Positions 1-11,126 of a stretch of 64,000 nt of DNA are shown piece by piece. Made by a program: the position numbers and the translations under genes. Below the pieces are notes generated by a model, which made no database searches, was not told the origin of the DNA, and saw nothing but the letters and a program-made list of their open reading frames with translations. Position 1 is the stretch's first letter. The number at the start of each line of letters is the position of its first letter. Origin of the DNA: Trebouxia sp. TZW2008 (taxonomy: Eukaryota > Chlorophyta > Trebouxiophyceae > Trebouxiales > Trebouxiaceae); assembly GCA_002118135.1 (NCBI GenBank), contig BDIU01000067.1:62001-126000 (forward strand), in the 5' to 3' direction.

Positions 1-2863
1 TGCCAGTGCAACGATTCGCGTTTTGCCAGTTCAACCTACACATACTAGCTAGTCTAGAGCACAATGCAGACCGTGTGTCAATGCCGCAGGATGCTGTTTT
101 AGCTCAAGAAAATGCCAGACTGGCTGCTCAAGTGCAAGCGCTTACCGCTGAGCAGGTACAGAAATGCAAAATACTCCCCATGTATGTGTATAATGCATGT
201 TTGTTTGTGCACTTTCAGTTGCTCGTGATCTGCAAAGGAGCTGGCTGCAGCCAGCAAGTCGGCATGCATAGCTTGCAATGAAATCTGTTGCTTGGATGTT
301 GAACACTGCATAACAATGAGTGTTCACAGTCAACGGTTGCTGCTGGCTCACAGATGGAGTCTGACAAGGAGCTTGCAAAAATTCAAAGTGAGCTGACAGC
401 CAAAGATACATTGCTTGGTGCTCTATTTCAGAACTTAGCAAATGATGCAAATCAGCCTGCCGAGGGCGGGCCTGCAACAGGAAAGTATTGGCCAGTCAAG
501 GTAAGCCAAACACTTCCTCAGTTGATGCCTACGTGATAGCTACACCAGCAACTTTCTGGTAGTAAATACAAACGTTGTGCACAGTGAAGTCTGCTTTTGT
601 GTGCTTACTTTAGCAGGTGTGATCTTGTCATGCTGCAGGCTGGCAAGTTAAATATGCCTCCTGTATTGGATCTGCCAAAGTGTGTAGGCAACATCACCAT
701 GTGTCTGAAATGCCTTTGCAGTGATTGTTGCCAAACTCAAACACATTGTCCTGATGCCATGTCAGTGCAAATATCAGAACATCCTTGATCTGCCGTGATG
801 TGTCTTGCTTCTGTTGTTGCAAGGCAAGGCATTGCAGGCCTTGCTGAGGTGAAGCATGAGCTGCAACAGGCTATCGGGATTTTCTCAGGGACAGGCTACG
901 GTAGGCCATTGTTCCTGCCCTTGCCAAGAGTCTTGCTATATGGCCCTTCAGGCTGTGGCAAAACATTCCTTACAGAGGTCAGCTGATGCACCTCCCGAAC
1001 GTCATCAGCTTGTCTGCATAAGGCCAGATCATCCAGCTTGTGACTGTTGTCTAGTTTTTAACTGTTCCAATTTCAACGCACAGCTCAGAACGCTGCTGAG
1101 GTACAGCTTGCATCCTCCAGCACCTGGAATTTCTCCTGCTGCAAGGTTTGATAGCTGGGGCCTTCCTCACAGCCACGTTGTTCTGCAGGCCTGTCTCAGC
1201 AAGCTGCACGTGCATCGAATTGAGCACTGGTGAACTGTTCAGCAAGTACAATGGAGCTGCTGAAGCAATGGTGTGGTCTTCTTTCAACAAGGCTCTGAAG
1301 CAAGCTCCAGCCCTTGTAGTCATTGATTTGGTATGTACTCAGCTGCTGCTGGCCAATTGACCCAATTGCTATTCAATGTGCAGCCATCCTGGTATGATGT
1401 ACCAAGTCTCTGTGCAATCTCGCTGCCCTGCTCATTCACAGCATGTACAATGTCATGAAGCTGGTCTAGATGACCAGGCCTAACCTTGTCATCAGCCTTA
1501 ACAGACTGTCAAGAGCTTGGTTTGCATTGCATTATGAAAGCAAGATGTGCGGCTTATCTGCACATTACAGTTGTAAGTCTAAGTATGGTGAGACTGTTGT
1601 GACTGTGCAAGTGAGGCAGATGCACTTTAATGCAGGTAAACAAACTCTACCAGATAGGTGACATGACTGGCAGGTCAGGAGTGCAGAGCATGCTGCTAGC
1701 TACCCTTCAGCACTGCCTAGAGAAAGTGGCGGAGCACAATGAGAAGGGCAACCCTCAGATACTGGTAGTAGCTGCCACTGACCGCCCTCAGAAAATGGAA
1801 GATAGTGTGCTCAGTTGCTTTCAACGGGTACGCAGTCCTCACATAGCGTACCTGCAAATGACCTCCAGTCTTGTCTGTGCTTCACAAGCCTTGCTGCTGT
1901 AGGCTGGCTCTTGATGACGTATCAAACATCAAGTCCTGCTGCGATAACCTGTCAATTTTGGTCAGCCGTGATGCAGCAATTGTCTTGACGGGCTGCATAC
2001 TGCTCAGTTCAGTATAATCATGGCATGTGTTCTATCTTGTGTTGAACACTCATGTTGTGCTTCTGCAGCACTTGTGGATTGGTCTGCCAGATGAACTGGC
2101 CACGGAGCAGCTTGTCAGGCTGTGCCTGAAGGATTGCGATAGCCTGCAAGATGCGAACTTCGCCAAGATTGCTGAGCACACTCCTGCCATGTCTTGCGTT
2201 GCCTTGAGAGATGCTGTTCAAGACATCCTCCTTCACGAATTGCAAGACGCAACACATTTCAGGTATACATCCTCCAAATGCCATGGAACTGTGTCACAGA
2301 CTGCTGCATATTTCCACAAGGGGCACGCTAGTTTGAGTAAGTGTTTTGTGCTCTGTGCCACCCCAACAACGTCAGTGTTGCATGCAAAACAGATTGCTTG
2401 TATCCCCAAATCAAAAGCTTGGCCAGCTTAGTAGTACACAGGTACACAGCACATTCATTTGGGTGTTGCCTTTGACTTGTGCATCTGCCGGGTGCTCAGT
2501 GCCAAGTATGTCTGCGGAGCGCATACTTGGCACTGAATTGCAGTAATGCCTGGTAGCAAAGCACAGACATGCCCGATGTTGCAAGGACTGGCATGCAGGG
2601 AAGTGCAGCAGGATGGAGACAAGGTACTGATGCCATGTGAGGCAGATGAGCCAGGTGCCCTCCAGACTATATTTCAACAGCTGGTTGTGCAAGGACGAAG
2701 TGGGCAGATCAAGCTGGGAGGTGCTGACAGAATTGCAGTCATTGAGCAGCTGATGGTGGCTGGCGCAATTGCCTCCTTTGCAAGGATGGCCTTGGTGCCA
2801 TTGTCAATTGAGGCTGATGATGCAATTTGCCTGGCCTACCATGCAGCGGTTCAGTTGCCGTGA
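1..2863 (+). CDS. AAA-ATPase-like protein with degenerate catalytic motifs (5' end outside window)
   Basis: Spliced gene entering from the left. Exons I can place: up to 155 (coiled-coil-like, Ala/Gln-rich), 354-500, about 830-978, about 1190-1330, 1636-1827, 2069-2262 and 2599-2863, ending in TGA. The exon ending at 978 carries an intact Walker A (GPSGCGKT). Around 1230-1330 follow the usual pre-Walker-B signature (ELFSKYNG) and VVIDL where active AAA proteins have hhhhDE, so the catalytic Glu is replaced. Sensor 1 reads AATDRP instead of ATNRP, and the expected arginine-finger run is SCFQR. HLWIGLPDE at 2069 matches the IPLPD-type strand before the AAA lid. The phases from 1330 to 2863 fit; the joins between 500 and 1190 do not fully, so an exon is probably missed there. 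The architecture resembles the Vps4/katanin/spastin group, but I cannot assign an orthologue. It may bind nucleotide without hydrolysing it efficiently (inference). Confidence 0.7.
2496..2536. repeat. Perfect inverted repeat (15-bp arms, 11-nt loop)
   Basis: TCAGTGCCAAGTATG at 2496-2510 is followed after 11 nt by its exact reverse complement at 2522-2536. It lies in the last intron of the AAA-like gene, just upstream of the terminal exon. It could fold as a hairpin in the pre-mRNA or be the remnant of a small inverted-repeat element. Confidence 0.85.
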
Positions 2864-3262
2864 TGCAGAGCTGCAACCCTTGACCAGGTAGCTCACAATT
2901 GAGGGTTTCTTGCTTGGACAGCTTATAATATCTGCAGGCAGATGTGCAGAGGGTACATTTCATGCTGAGCAGCAAGACAGCGTGCCTGCATCAAGCCTTC
3001 ATTCAGCTAAGCAGCTTGAACGGTTTTGCTCAGCAGCCGCGAGATTGTGTCATGCATGTGCAAATTTCTCTGTACATCCACAGCTGACACCTGCTGCCAA
3101 GCAGTATCAGGAACAGTGCTACGTTCTGCCTATAAGCGCTGCTGTTATAATGCCATTTCATGCCTTTGCTGTGCCTGTCATGTGTCACTTTAGGCTTTTC
3201 ATTGAGACCTTGTCAAACTCATGGCATAAGCACCTTTCTTATCAGCATATGGTCTGTGCAGG

Positions 3263-3444
3263 CTGAGCCGTTTTCTCTGGATGTTTTTGGACAGAAACAG
3301 AGAAACGAGGGCTCTACATTTTTGACAGCCCGGTCTCATCAGTCGCAATTTCGCTTTGAGTCCTTCACTTTGCTTTGTGCATCTGTCAAGCGTGATCTCA
3401 ATTCAGTCCTGATGCCTGTCACCAGTCGTGATCGCATATGCATG
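3263..3444 (+). other. Possible orphan exon, function unknown
   Basis: An open segment preceded by TGTGCAG and followed by ATG|GTAAGC, both good splice consensus. It encodes about 60 residues, including SFTLLCASVKRDLNSVL. No family recognised. No partner exon could be found, and the AAA-like gene already has a stop upstream. It may be a remnant or part of an unrecognised small gene. Confidence 0.25.
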
Positions 3445-4255
3445 GTAAGCCCCTACCTGGCAGCACCACAACATTGCGCATGGCCCAGCACTCTACATAG
3501 CTGACAAGCATTGAATATCAGCTTGTCAGGACTTTATGAATGCTGCAAAGACTTCCTGACTAAGCATCTCGAGCGACTGCAACTATAGTTTCCTAAGCAC
3601 TGTTCAAGCGGGTGCATTTTGCTCAGGTCCATAAAAACGACTGAACCTTTGCTAGATCTGTCCTCTGTGCTCAGACTGTAAAATTGACAGGACAGCGCTT
3701 CTGATCTGAGGTCCTGTGCACGCAGCAAAACATGTTGGGCATTGCATACGCAGACCAGAGGTAGTGCACTAAAGGATGCGCATATACGTCAGCAGCAGCA
3801 TCATGCACCTGCAACGTGGTTTATGGCACCTGACTTACACTTCTATCAGTACATCTTACCCAGTAAGAAAGGATGTTGCTGCACACAGCGCATGCAGAAG
3901 CTGGGCTGCATTGACACATGCCTGACTGATCCTAAGGACTACTGCCAACTTTGCTTGCCTCTGTAGAATGCAGACCTGCCAGTACTAGCAACTCGCAAAG
4001 TTTATGTAACCCATGAAACATATACATGCATGGAGTCATGTGGTGAACAAATGGACGCAACTGTTGCTGCCAGCAAATGCGCAATTGACAAAAACAAGCT
4101 TGTGAGCCCAAACTATTGCAGGCATTCCTAACTCTAAATCAGCAATGACTGTGTCGCATAGGGTTTTTGAGGGGCATCCAGGCGTAGGGAAACAGCAATG
4201 GCTGCACGCTCTTTTGCTCCTGCCGCAAGAGCTGTATCACACCACACTCATCTTC

Positions 4256-4302
4256 TGAGCCCCATTGACTGACACCTTTTGAGTCCCAATGACTGACACC
4301 TG
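4256..4302. repeat. Short direct repeat, 24 bp x 2
   Basis: TGAGCCCCATTGACTGACAC and TGAGTCCCAATGACTGACAC start 24 bp apart, each followed by CT. Intergenic. Confidence 0.8.
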
Positions 4303-4908
4303 AAGCACCGCTGCAGCAAATGATGTATGGCAAAGAGGAAGACAGTGCTGACAAGTCATGTCAGTGCAGGTGTATTTGCATTCAACCTTTTGCAATTATG
4401 ACACAAGCTGCAGCAGAGTTAGCAAGCTGTTGTTGTTGGTATCATTGCATGCAATCTGAACAAGGATGCAATGCAGTCCTGACACTAGGCTTTGCTGAAT
4501 GATAAAATGCTGTACCAGCACTCGGAACACTAATCACAAAAAACCAACTGGCACAAATGATACACTGTACACGACCCGTATAATATGCTGTTGCATCTGT
4601 CGCACCTACTTTGGCAGCATCAATGCAAGTGGCAGAAATCATGCTTGTGGATGTAGTTGGCGCTTGCACACTTTGTTTGGAAGCAAGTCAATGGCTAACA
4701 ACACCAGCAACATGTGCTGCCATGCATTGACAGATGACATGACATTATTGCTCTGCCAATGAGGGTGCAATGTCAGCTTTGCGCCTGCCAGTTGTAGTTA
4801 AACTTCAACAGAAGCATTTTGCAAATCGAATTGCAGGCTTTTGAAATGATGCAGACTTGCAAGCAATAGTTGGAACATGGTTCTGCATTGTTGCATGTGA
4901 TGACATAC

Positions 4909-5067
4909 TTGCCAGTTCTGCCCCAGGGTGTCACGTGCTCGAATCCAATCTCTTCCGTTGATCATGGCTGACTTGCTGTGAAGTAAGAGCAGGAGAGTCT
5001 CCAGGTACAGGTCCTCTGACAATACTGTAGCTTGTCTGACTATAAGTTCATCTTGAAAGGAAGCATC
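4909..5067 (-). other. Possible orphan exon, function unknown
   Basis: On the minus strand an open segment of exactly 53 codons lies between CATGCAG and a GTATGT donor, phase 0 at both ends. The product begins DASFQDELIVRQ and contains SEDLYLETLLLLLHSKSAM, which looks like real amphipathic protein rather than intron. It sits just downstream of the NDUFAF7-like stop, beyond the 79-bp repeat array. Its phase does not match the donor in that gene's terminal exon. Family unknown. Confidence 0.3.
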
Positions 5068-5162
5068 CTGCATGTATAGCATCAGCACTGCTCTGCATTC
5101 AAAGCAACAATCACAAGGTAAACTCTCGCAGGCTGCTCTGCGTGAGACGGGTAGTTGAAACA

Positions 5163-5477
5163 GACAGTTAAGGCAGACAGTTGCATGAGGCTGGCACATC
5201 ACACTGGGATTGCCAAACACGTACCTGCCCTGCCCAAATAGACAGTTAAGGCAGGCAGTTGCATGACGGCCGGCACATCACACTGGAATCGCCAAATACA
5301 TACCTGCCTGGCCCAAATAGACAGCCAAGGCAGGCAGTTGCATGACGACCGGCACATCACACCGGAATTGTCAAACACGTACCTGCCCGGCAAAAATAGA
5401 CAGTTAAAGAAGCCAGTTGCATGGCGGCAGGCACATCACACTGGAATTGCCAAGCACATACCTGCCCGGCCCAAGTA
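5163..5477. repeat. Tandem array, 79 bp x 4, overlapping the 3' end of the NDUFAF7-like gene
   Basis: Units start at 5163, 5241, 5320 and 5399 (spacing 78, 79, 79). Each unit contains, on the minus strand, GGGCAGGTACGTG or a close variant, i.e. a consensus 5' splice site. The highest-coordinate unit overlaps the last coding exon of the methyltransferase, whose final residues and stop (5436-5438) lie inside the repeat. So the end of an exon plus its downstream flank was amplified. Confidence 0.9.
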
Positions 5478-8400
5478 GAAGGATGTGTTGGTGAAATCGT
5501 GCAGCAGAGGATTATAGCCGCTTGTTGTGCAGGTTGCTTGCACATCAGCATACTGCTCCATGAAAGTCCGTGTCTTCATGACCTGACCTTGTGCTTCACC
5601 TGCAATCGCTGAAACTGATAGCTGAACTTGTTGCATGCACAAGTGTGTCAGTTGCCCATCATCCTGCTGGCATGGTGCTCAATGCAAGGGTGTAACACAA
5701 ACACAATATGCTCCTGTTGTTGCCTTGCATGCGCTGACTGTCTGATAGCCACAAGTGCTCCTTAACATTTCTGCACTCACAACCCGTGCTGATGGCATAG
5801 ATTGTATTGACAAGGGTCAAGGGGTGCAGACCAGGCTGGCGGTATCATAGCCATGAACAAGCAGAACAGTAGTGTCCTGGCAATGCTTTGTACCTTGCTG
5901 TCTGTTGGCAAGCTGATGTAGCTGTTGGAGCAACTGAAAATTGGTGGGAAAGAAGATGTCAGCGGTGCCTTTGGGGACTAGATAGCTGTTGTGATCAAGT
6001 GTCTGGCCATTCACCTGTGCAAGCGCAGCAAGTGACCATGCAAGGGGCGGGGTGCAACAGAATGTTAGGTTGCGCAGTGATGCAACAGTGATTGCAACAC
6101 TTGCCAAAAAGCACAGCTCCAGACCTGTTGTAGTGCCAGTGCCCTGCTGCTGCACTGCTCTTGTGCATGAGCCAACAAAGCTCACACACATAACACCAAA
6201 ACAGATCGTCCATGCTTTGTGCATGTCAATGAGCTGTCTTGGTGTTGCAGCCTGTCAGCTTTGTTGGCTCGTGCACAAAAGCAGTCCAGCAGCAGCAAAC
6301 AAAGCATGTGCAAGTGTTCGTTTGGGCTTGGTTAAAACGCTAGAGACATAGAAACATGTTGAACATAATAGTCAGCTGACGTCTTGAGTAAGTAAAGGCT
6401 TCATCTGCAATGGCACAAAGTGGCTGTGGACGCACTTAGCTGGAAGCACTTCACTGCTTCTGTATGCACATGACTGCGCCATACAGCCTTACGCATGTGA
6501 ATGATGATGATTATGATGAGGATGATGAAGATGATAGTGCTAATGACAAGTGATGAGCGAAAAAAGGCTGCAGAATTGCATGCAGCTTTTACTGTGGAGG
6601 CCACAAGAGGAGCCCCTTGACCAGGCACAACCACTTCTGGTAGCTCATCAAAGTCAGCCGCAATGATCAGGTGATTAGGCCTGGCTTTACAAATGTGTTG
6701 CAGCAGCTGAAGGGAGGTGGTTGGTAGCCACAAGATCTGCTCACTGGCATGGCCCGATGGAGACACTGCAACAGTGCCAACAACACAAAGTCAGGCTGGT
6801 GGCCGCATTCATCTGACACTGAAATTGTCCCTGAAGGCAGGTGGTGGGTAGCCACAGGATCTGCTCACTGGCATGGCCCGATGGAGACACTGCAACAGTG
6901 CCAGCAACACAAAGTCAGGCTGGTGGCCGCATTCAAATGACACTGAGACTGTCCCTGAAGGCAGGTGGTGGGTAGCCACAGGATCTGCTCACTGGCATGG
7001 CCTCATTGACACACAGCAACAGTGCCAGCAATACAACAGCAGGTCAGCAGCTGCAGCGACCTGACAGCGGCACTGACCCTGAAGGCAGTTGGTGGTTAGC
7101 CACAGGATCTGTTCGTTAGCACGGCCTGATGGGGACACTGCAGGTGTGCCAGCAATTGAGATTCAGAACATATGCTGCATCAATGTGGCAGCAATGAAGA
7201 ACAACAACATCGGGTGCATCAACATTGCTTCGTTTGCAGCAGAGCAGCATGCGTATAATGAGTGTGGGAGTCAGTGAGCAGACTACATTGTGGTGCACAT
7301 GACGACTTGCAAACAAAGGATGCGCAAGCAGGCTTGTCCTAGGCGCATGTGACCTGATACGGCACGCGCATTGGTATGGCACATGTGATGCTATACAGAC
7401 AATGACAATGGGCTGACAATGAATATGCAGTTCTGCACAGCTGCAATGTCAGCAAAGCATGGTGCTCAGAAAGTGGACAAACAAGACAGCAGTCAAAGAG
7501 TCCTCGAGCTGCACTGCATACAGGATCAAGACATGGGCCAACCAGCAATACTGACCTTGACCCAACAACCAGTCCATTGTAGCATGCAACCATGGCTGAG
7601 GTGGCAAGTGCTGTTGCTCCTGCTGTGCCAAATCTAGGCAGGCCCACACTGAGTTGTCTGCCACAGGCCGCGTGACTTCTTTTGGAAACTTTTCCTCTGC
7701 ATTAGTTGATGTTTGCACCCAAGTTTCTTGCCATTCAGCCTCCGTGCTGTTCCGCCACACTCTGCATACAAAACCATGCTGGACATGATGATGCTAATGG
7801 TTGACATTTTGGAGTCACAGTCATCAACCCAAGCTGCTGTCACTGCACAAGACAACATATACTGCTGAGTGATTGCAATGCATGCCACTGGCGCAGCAGC
7901 TGTGAAGGCACTGCCTTACACATGGACAACATCAAGAGCATCTTTCCTGAATCCATTTTTCATTTGAATGAAAAGTGCATGTGTGCAATGACGTCAAAAC
8001 CAGGAACGAGCATATGGCCCTTGCACATCTCGACAGTAGCACAGATGCTGAATGAGGCGGAAAGGCTTCACCTGTCATGAGGCAAATTGTCCAGCACCTC
8101 CATGAGTAGTATGATGCATGGCTTGGGGTTCACAGTAGACCAGGATGATGAGTCAACTGCGTCCTGCTGAAGCACCCTGTACTGGTCAGCATGCTTGCCA
8201 TCAGCCAGCACCTTCTGCCGCTGTATATGCGCCAGCTTTGGACTGATCTCCAGGGATGTATAGCTACAGTCTTTGTATTGATCAGGAGCCTGAGCTTGCA
8301 GATGATCCTGCACAGTGAATATAACATCTTAATTCATCTGCATTGTATGCAGCAGTTCAAGTGATGACTGATTGAGGACGAATTGACAGATTGATGCAAG

Positions 8401-8999
8401 GTTCAGGGAGCTGAGGAGCATACCAAGACGTCTTTTGCAAGTCGCCCGCTGCCTCCACCAACCTCTATTATATTCACTGGCGTACTGACTTTGCTTGAGT
8501 GCTGCAGCATTGCGCTTGCAACTGCCTGGCCATAGACGGGATGAAAGATCTCAGCAGGTGTCAGCCATGATGTCTGCAGGTACACAGGAAACCTTGTCAG
8601 CAGAACAAGGCTCTTGCCTTCTGTATGCCAAGCCTGCACACCAGCGCCAAGGCACATCTGAGAATGTACCTGTAGCTTGTCATACCAGCTGCGAAGCTGT
8701 TGCAAGTACTCCTGTTGCCCGTATAGGCGTGTAAATGGAAGCTGCTCTGGTAGTTGCCCAACTGGGCTAGCATCCGTATTGAAGTATCCGTAGTCAGGGT
8801 GGTACAAGGATTCAGAAATCCAGTCTCTTGCCTGCAAGGTACAAGACCATCTGGTGATCACGCTTGCGACGCTGCATCGTGTCCCTGCGTGCGTTGGATC
8901 CGTACCAAAACAGGCTGAGCGGGTTGAGCGGTCGAAAAGCGTCGTACAAGGGCCCGGCGACAGAGCGCTCGCGTAGTACACGCGAGCAAGTACATGCAA
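5436..8999 (-). CDS. NDUFAF7: NDUFAF7/MidA-type (DUF185) arginine methyltransferase, complex I assembly factor
   Basis: SAM-dependent methyltransferase of the MidA/NDUFAF7 family. Characterised members symmetrically dimethylate an arginine of the NDUFS2 subunit early in mitochondrial complex I assembly. Exons: 8670-8999, 8424-8573, 8072-8307, about 7600-7761, 6593-6736, 5894-6014, 5436-5599. Family blocks appear in order: the N-terminal ARDWISESLYHPDYGYF, AEIFHPVYGQ, the SAM-binding glycine loop IIEVGGGSGRLA, YTSLEISPKLA, LMEVLDNLPHD, ILWLPTTSL, LIIAADFDELP, GQGAPLVAST, TADIFFPTNF and SGYNPLLHDF near the C-terminus. The wording is that of the plant DUF185 proteins. I start at the ATG at 8999, which leaves an N-terminal extension suitable for a transit peptide. 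The donor of the fourth exon is not resolved. Two tandem arrays lie in this gene (5163-5477 and 6716-7150). It is head-to-head with RNR2 across a CpG-rich 388-bp gap. Confidence 0.88.
6716..7150. repeat. Tandem array, 124 bp x 3.5, duplicating a splice acceptor
   Basis: GCCACA[AG]GATCTG recurs at 6727, 6851, 6975 and 7099, an exact 124-bp period. Read on the minus strand (the gene's sense), every unit contains the AGTGAGCAG acceptor followed by the first codons of the exon at 6593-6736 (ILWLPTT). The functional exon is the lowest-coordinate copy. The other three are decoy acceptors with truncated exon starts inside the preceding intron. Confidence 0.92.
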
Positions 9000-9387
9000 G
9001 AGTTAAGATATCCAAGACCCGGCATGGTCAGTCAAAGTGCATGCAGCTTGTCAGGGAAAGTCTTGCTGATCGACCAAGAACGCAAGTCAATGAGCGCGCG
9101 AGCGTGCCCACTTGGTGCGCGTCGCTTCAATCCATCATAAGCCGCAACCAGGTGCACATCACTCGGTGGTTTGTGGCGTTGCGCATGCGTGCTGATGGCA
9201 CAAAATTGGTCACAATTTTGCAGAGCACAAACCAAAGCACGGAACGCGCGTGTGTAGTCATGCACGCCACGCGCATTTTGACCTATTGACAAGCCCAAAT
9301 TGGGTGACGACATGGCAACAGCGTTGCGTCCGAGATTGTTGTTAGGCCGCAAAACGCGTCAAGTGTCACTGCGTCTTTGAGGTTTAT
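9000..9387. promoter_or_regulatory. CpG-rich bidirectional promoter, NDUFAF7-like / RNR2
   Basis: The 388 bp between two divergent start codons. CpG is frequent here and in the flanking first exons (8860-9600), in contrast to the introns. No TATA box or named factor site recognised. Confidence 0.6.
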
Positions 9388-10956
9388 ATGCTGGAAGCTA
9401 TGCCGGCGTGGTCCGGCCATGACCTTCACCACCACGATCTAGGCTTAGGATCTCCTCGCAGCCCTCAACACTGCAGAGTGCAGGCGGCCTTCCCTAAACC
9501 GCAGCTCCGCTACGATCTAGATCATGCCAGGTTGCGCAATGACAGCGCTCAAGCACAGCACGACGTGGACATGCGAGACGCCGACCCCGTTGTCGATGCC
9601 GCCACCCAGACTCAGGCTCCTAGTGAACAGCTTTCGGACTCAGCTGATTCAGACGCAACAGCTGCTGATGACAGGCAGTCACAAGCTGAGCCCCTTTTGC
9701 AGGATGATGAAAACCGTTTCACCATGTACCCCATCAGGTATGCCTCAGGCAGCTTTTGCCAAGCTGCAGTACAACACCTTGAGCCAGAGCGCAGTCATCA
9801 ACAAGGCTTTGTTCCTGTAGGAACGCTGCTGTGTTTGAGATGTACAAGAAAGCTGTTGCAAGCTTCTGGAGTGTTGAGGAGGTTGATCTGTCTCAAGACA
9901 GTAGAGACTGGGACCGCTTGTCAGGTGATGTTAATGCAATAGTCTTAGTGATTCCTTTTCAAGCCATACACAAAACGGACTGCATGATCTTGGACCACTG
10001 TCTGCCTTACTGTGGTATTGGTTGCTGCAGGAGATGAGAAGCATTTCATCACCCATGTGCTTGCCTTCTTTGCTGCGTCAGACGGCATTGTGCTAGAAAA
10101 CCTAGCAGTCAGGTTCATGCAAGGTATGGCTTTGCTGCAGGTCTTTTGCTTTGTCATCCACTCTAGCTTGCTTATCCTCCCATGCATTTGCTGACTCTAC
10201 TTGTGCTGGTGCTCAGATGTCCAACTGGCAGAGGCAAGAGCATTCTATGGCTTCCAGATAGCTATTGAGAATGTGCATAGTGAGATGTACAGTCTCCTGC
10301 TTGACTACTATGTCAAGGACTCAGCACAGCGGCAGCATCTGTTCCAAGCCATTCACACAGTGCCATGTGTGAAGCACAAGGCGGAATGGGCCATGCGTTG
10401 GATTGGCAGCAGCACCAGCTTTGCAGAACGGCTAGTGGGCTTTGCTTGTGTGGAAGGAATCCACTTCAGCGGCAGTTTCTGCTCCATCTTCTGGCTTAAG
10501 AAGCGAGGATTGATGCCAGGTCTCACATTCAGCAATGAGTTGATCAGCAGGGATGAAGGCTTGCATACAGACTTTGCATGCTTGCTGTACAATCAGCTGC
10601 AAAACAGGCTATCACAGGAGACTGTACATGCTATAGTGGGCGATGCAGTGAGGCTGGAGAATGAGTTCTGTTGTGAGGCGCTCAGTGTGTCACTGGTTGG
10701 AATGAATGCAGAGCTGATGTCACAGTACATCAGATATGTGGCAGACCGCCTGTTGATAGCTTTGGGGTATGACAAGCTCTTCAATGCCAGCAACCCCTTT
10801 GACTGGATGGAGATGATCTCTCTACAAGGCAAGACCAACTTCTTTGAGAGGAGAGTTGGTGACTATCAACGAGCAGGCGTCATGGCTGGGTTGCAGCCTG
10901 GGCAAGATAAGGGGTCAAATTTTGAGCATGTCTTCACGCTTGATGCTGACTTCTGA
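9388..10956 (+). CDS. RNR2: Ribonucleoside-diphosphate reductase small subunit (R2, class Ia)
   Basis: Houses the diiron-tyrosyl radical cofactor that drives NDP-to-dNDP reduction with the large subunit R1. Four exons: 9388-9737, 9821-9924, 10031-10123, 10217-10956. They join in phase to 428 residues, close to the family's usual 330-420. The iron ligands are all visible: Asp in FFAASDGIV, Glu and His of ENVHSEMYS, Glu in [10 protein letters not shown], Glu and His of ISRDEGLH. The radical Tyr is in EMYS. The C-terminal heptapeptide FTLDADF, the R1-docking tail, is intact. The first about 100 residues are an acidic, Gln/Ala-rich extension typical of a regulatory tail. One oddity is His in EGIHFSG where most R2 proteins have Phe. 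The first exon is CpG-rich. Divergent from the NDUFAF7-like gene. Confidence 0.97.
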
Positions 10957-11121
10957 GATCTTTTTCATCTTTAGCTATAGTACAGACCATTTCATTATAT
11001 ATTCTTTATTACTCATCACACATGCTGAGTCCCAGTCGACAAAGGCCATGACTATGTATGTGGTGCTCGCCTGCATTCGCTGCTTAGCCAGTCTGCAAGC
11101 AGTGCTTTTTTGGTTGGCAGT

Positions 11122-11126
11122 TGTAA
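11122..11126 (+). terminator. Possible TGTAA polyadenylation signal of RNR2
   Basis: TGTAA, the usual green-algal polyadenylation signal, lies 166 nt after the RNR2 stop and is the first I see downstream. Not proven. Confidence 0.4.

Larger units (their letters stand above)
2864..5435. other. 2.6 kb stretch between convergent genes, no confident gene
   Basis: It lies between the stop of the AAA-like gene and the stop of the NDUFAF7-like gene. It holds two splice-flanked open segments annotated separately (3263-3444 on +, 4909-5067 on -), a 24-bp direct duplication at 4256-4302 and most of a 79-bp tandem array (5163-5477). The rest is TG/CA-rich low-coding sequence in which I recognise nothing. 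Confidence 0.6.

Noticed and set aside
800..2863. Peroxin PEX1/PEX6 or NSF for the AAA-like gene
   Set aside because: Only one degenerate AAA module is visible, with Vps4/katanin-like lid wording (GLPDE) and none of the double-ring features.
4900..4960. A tRNA-like TTCGAATCC-type string near 4935
   Set aside because: GCTCGAATCCAATC has no matching T-arm, acceptor stem or anticodon arm around it.
5163..7150. Regularly spaced repeats that could suggest a CRISPR array
   Set aside because: Units are contiguous without variable spacers, overlap exon borders of a eukaryotic gene, and no cas genes are present.
10593..10838. Open frames antisense to RNR2
   Set aside because: Shadows of a strongly conserved coding exon. 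The same holds for antisense frames over PAF1, golgin-84 and DNAAF5.
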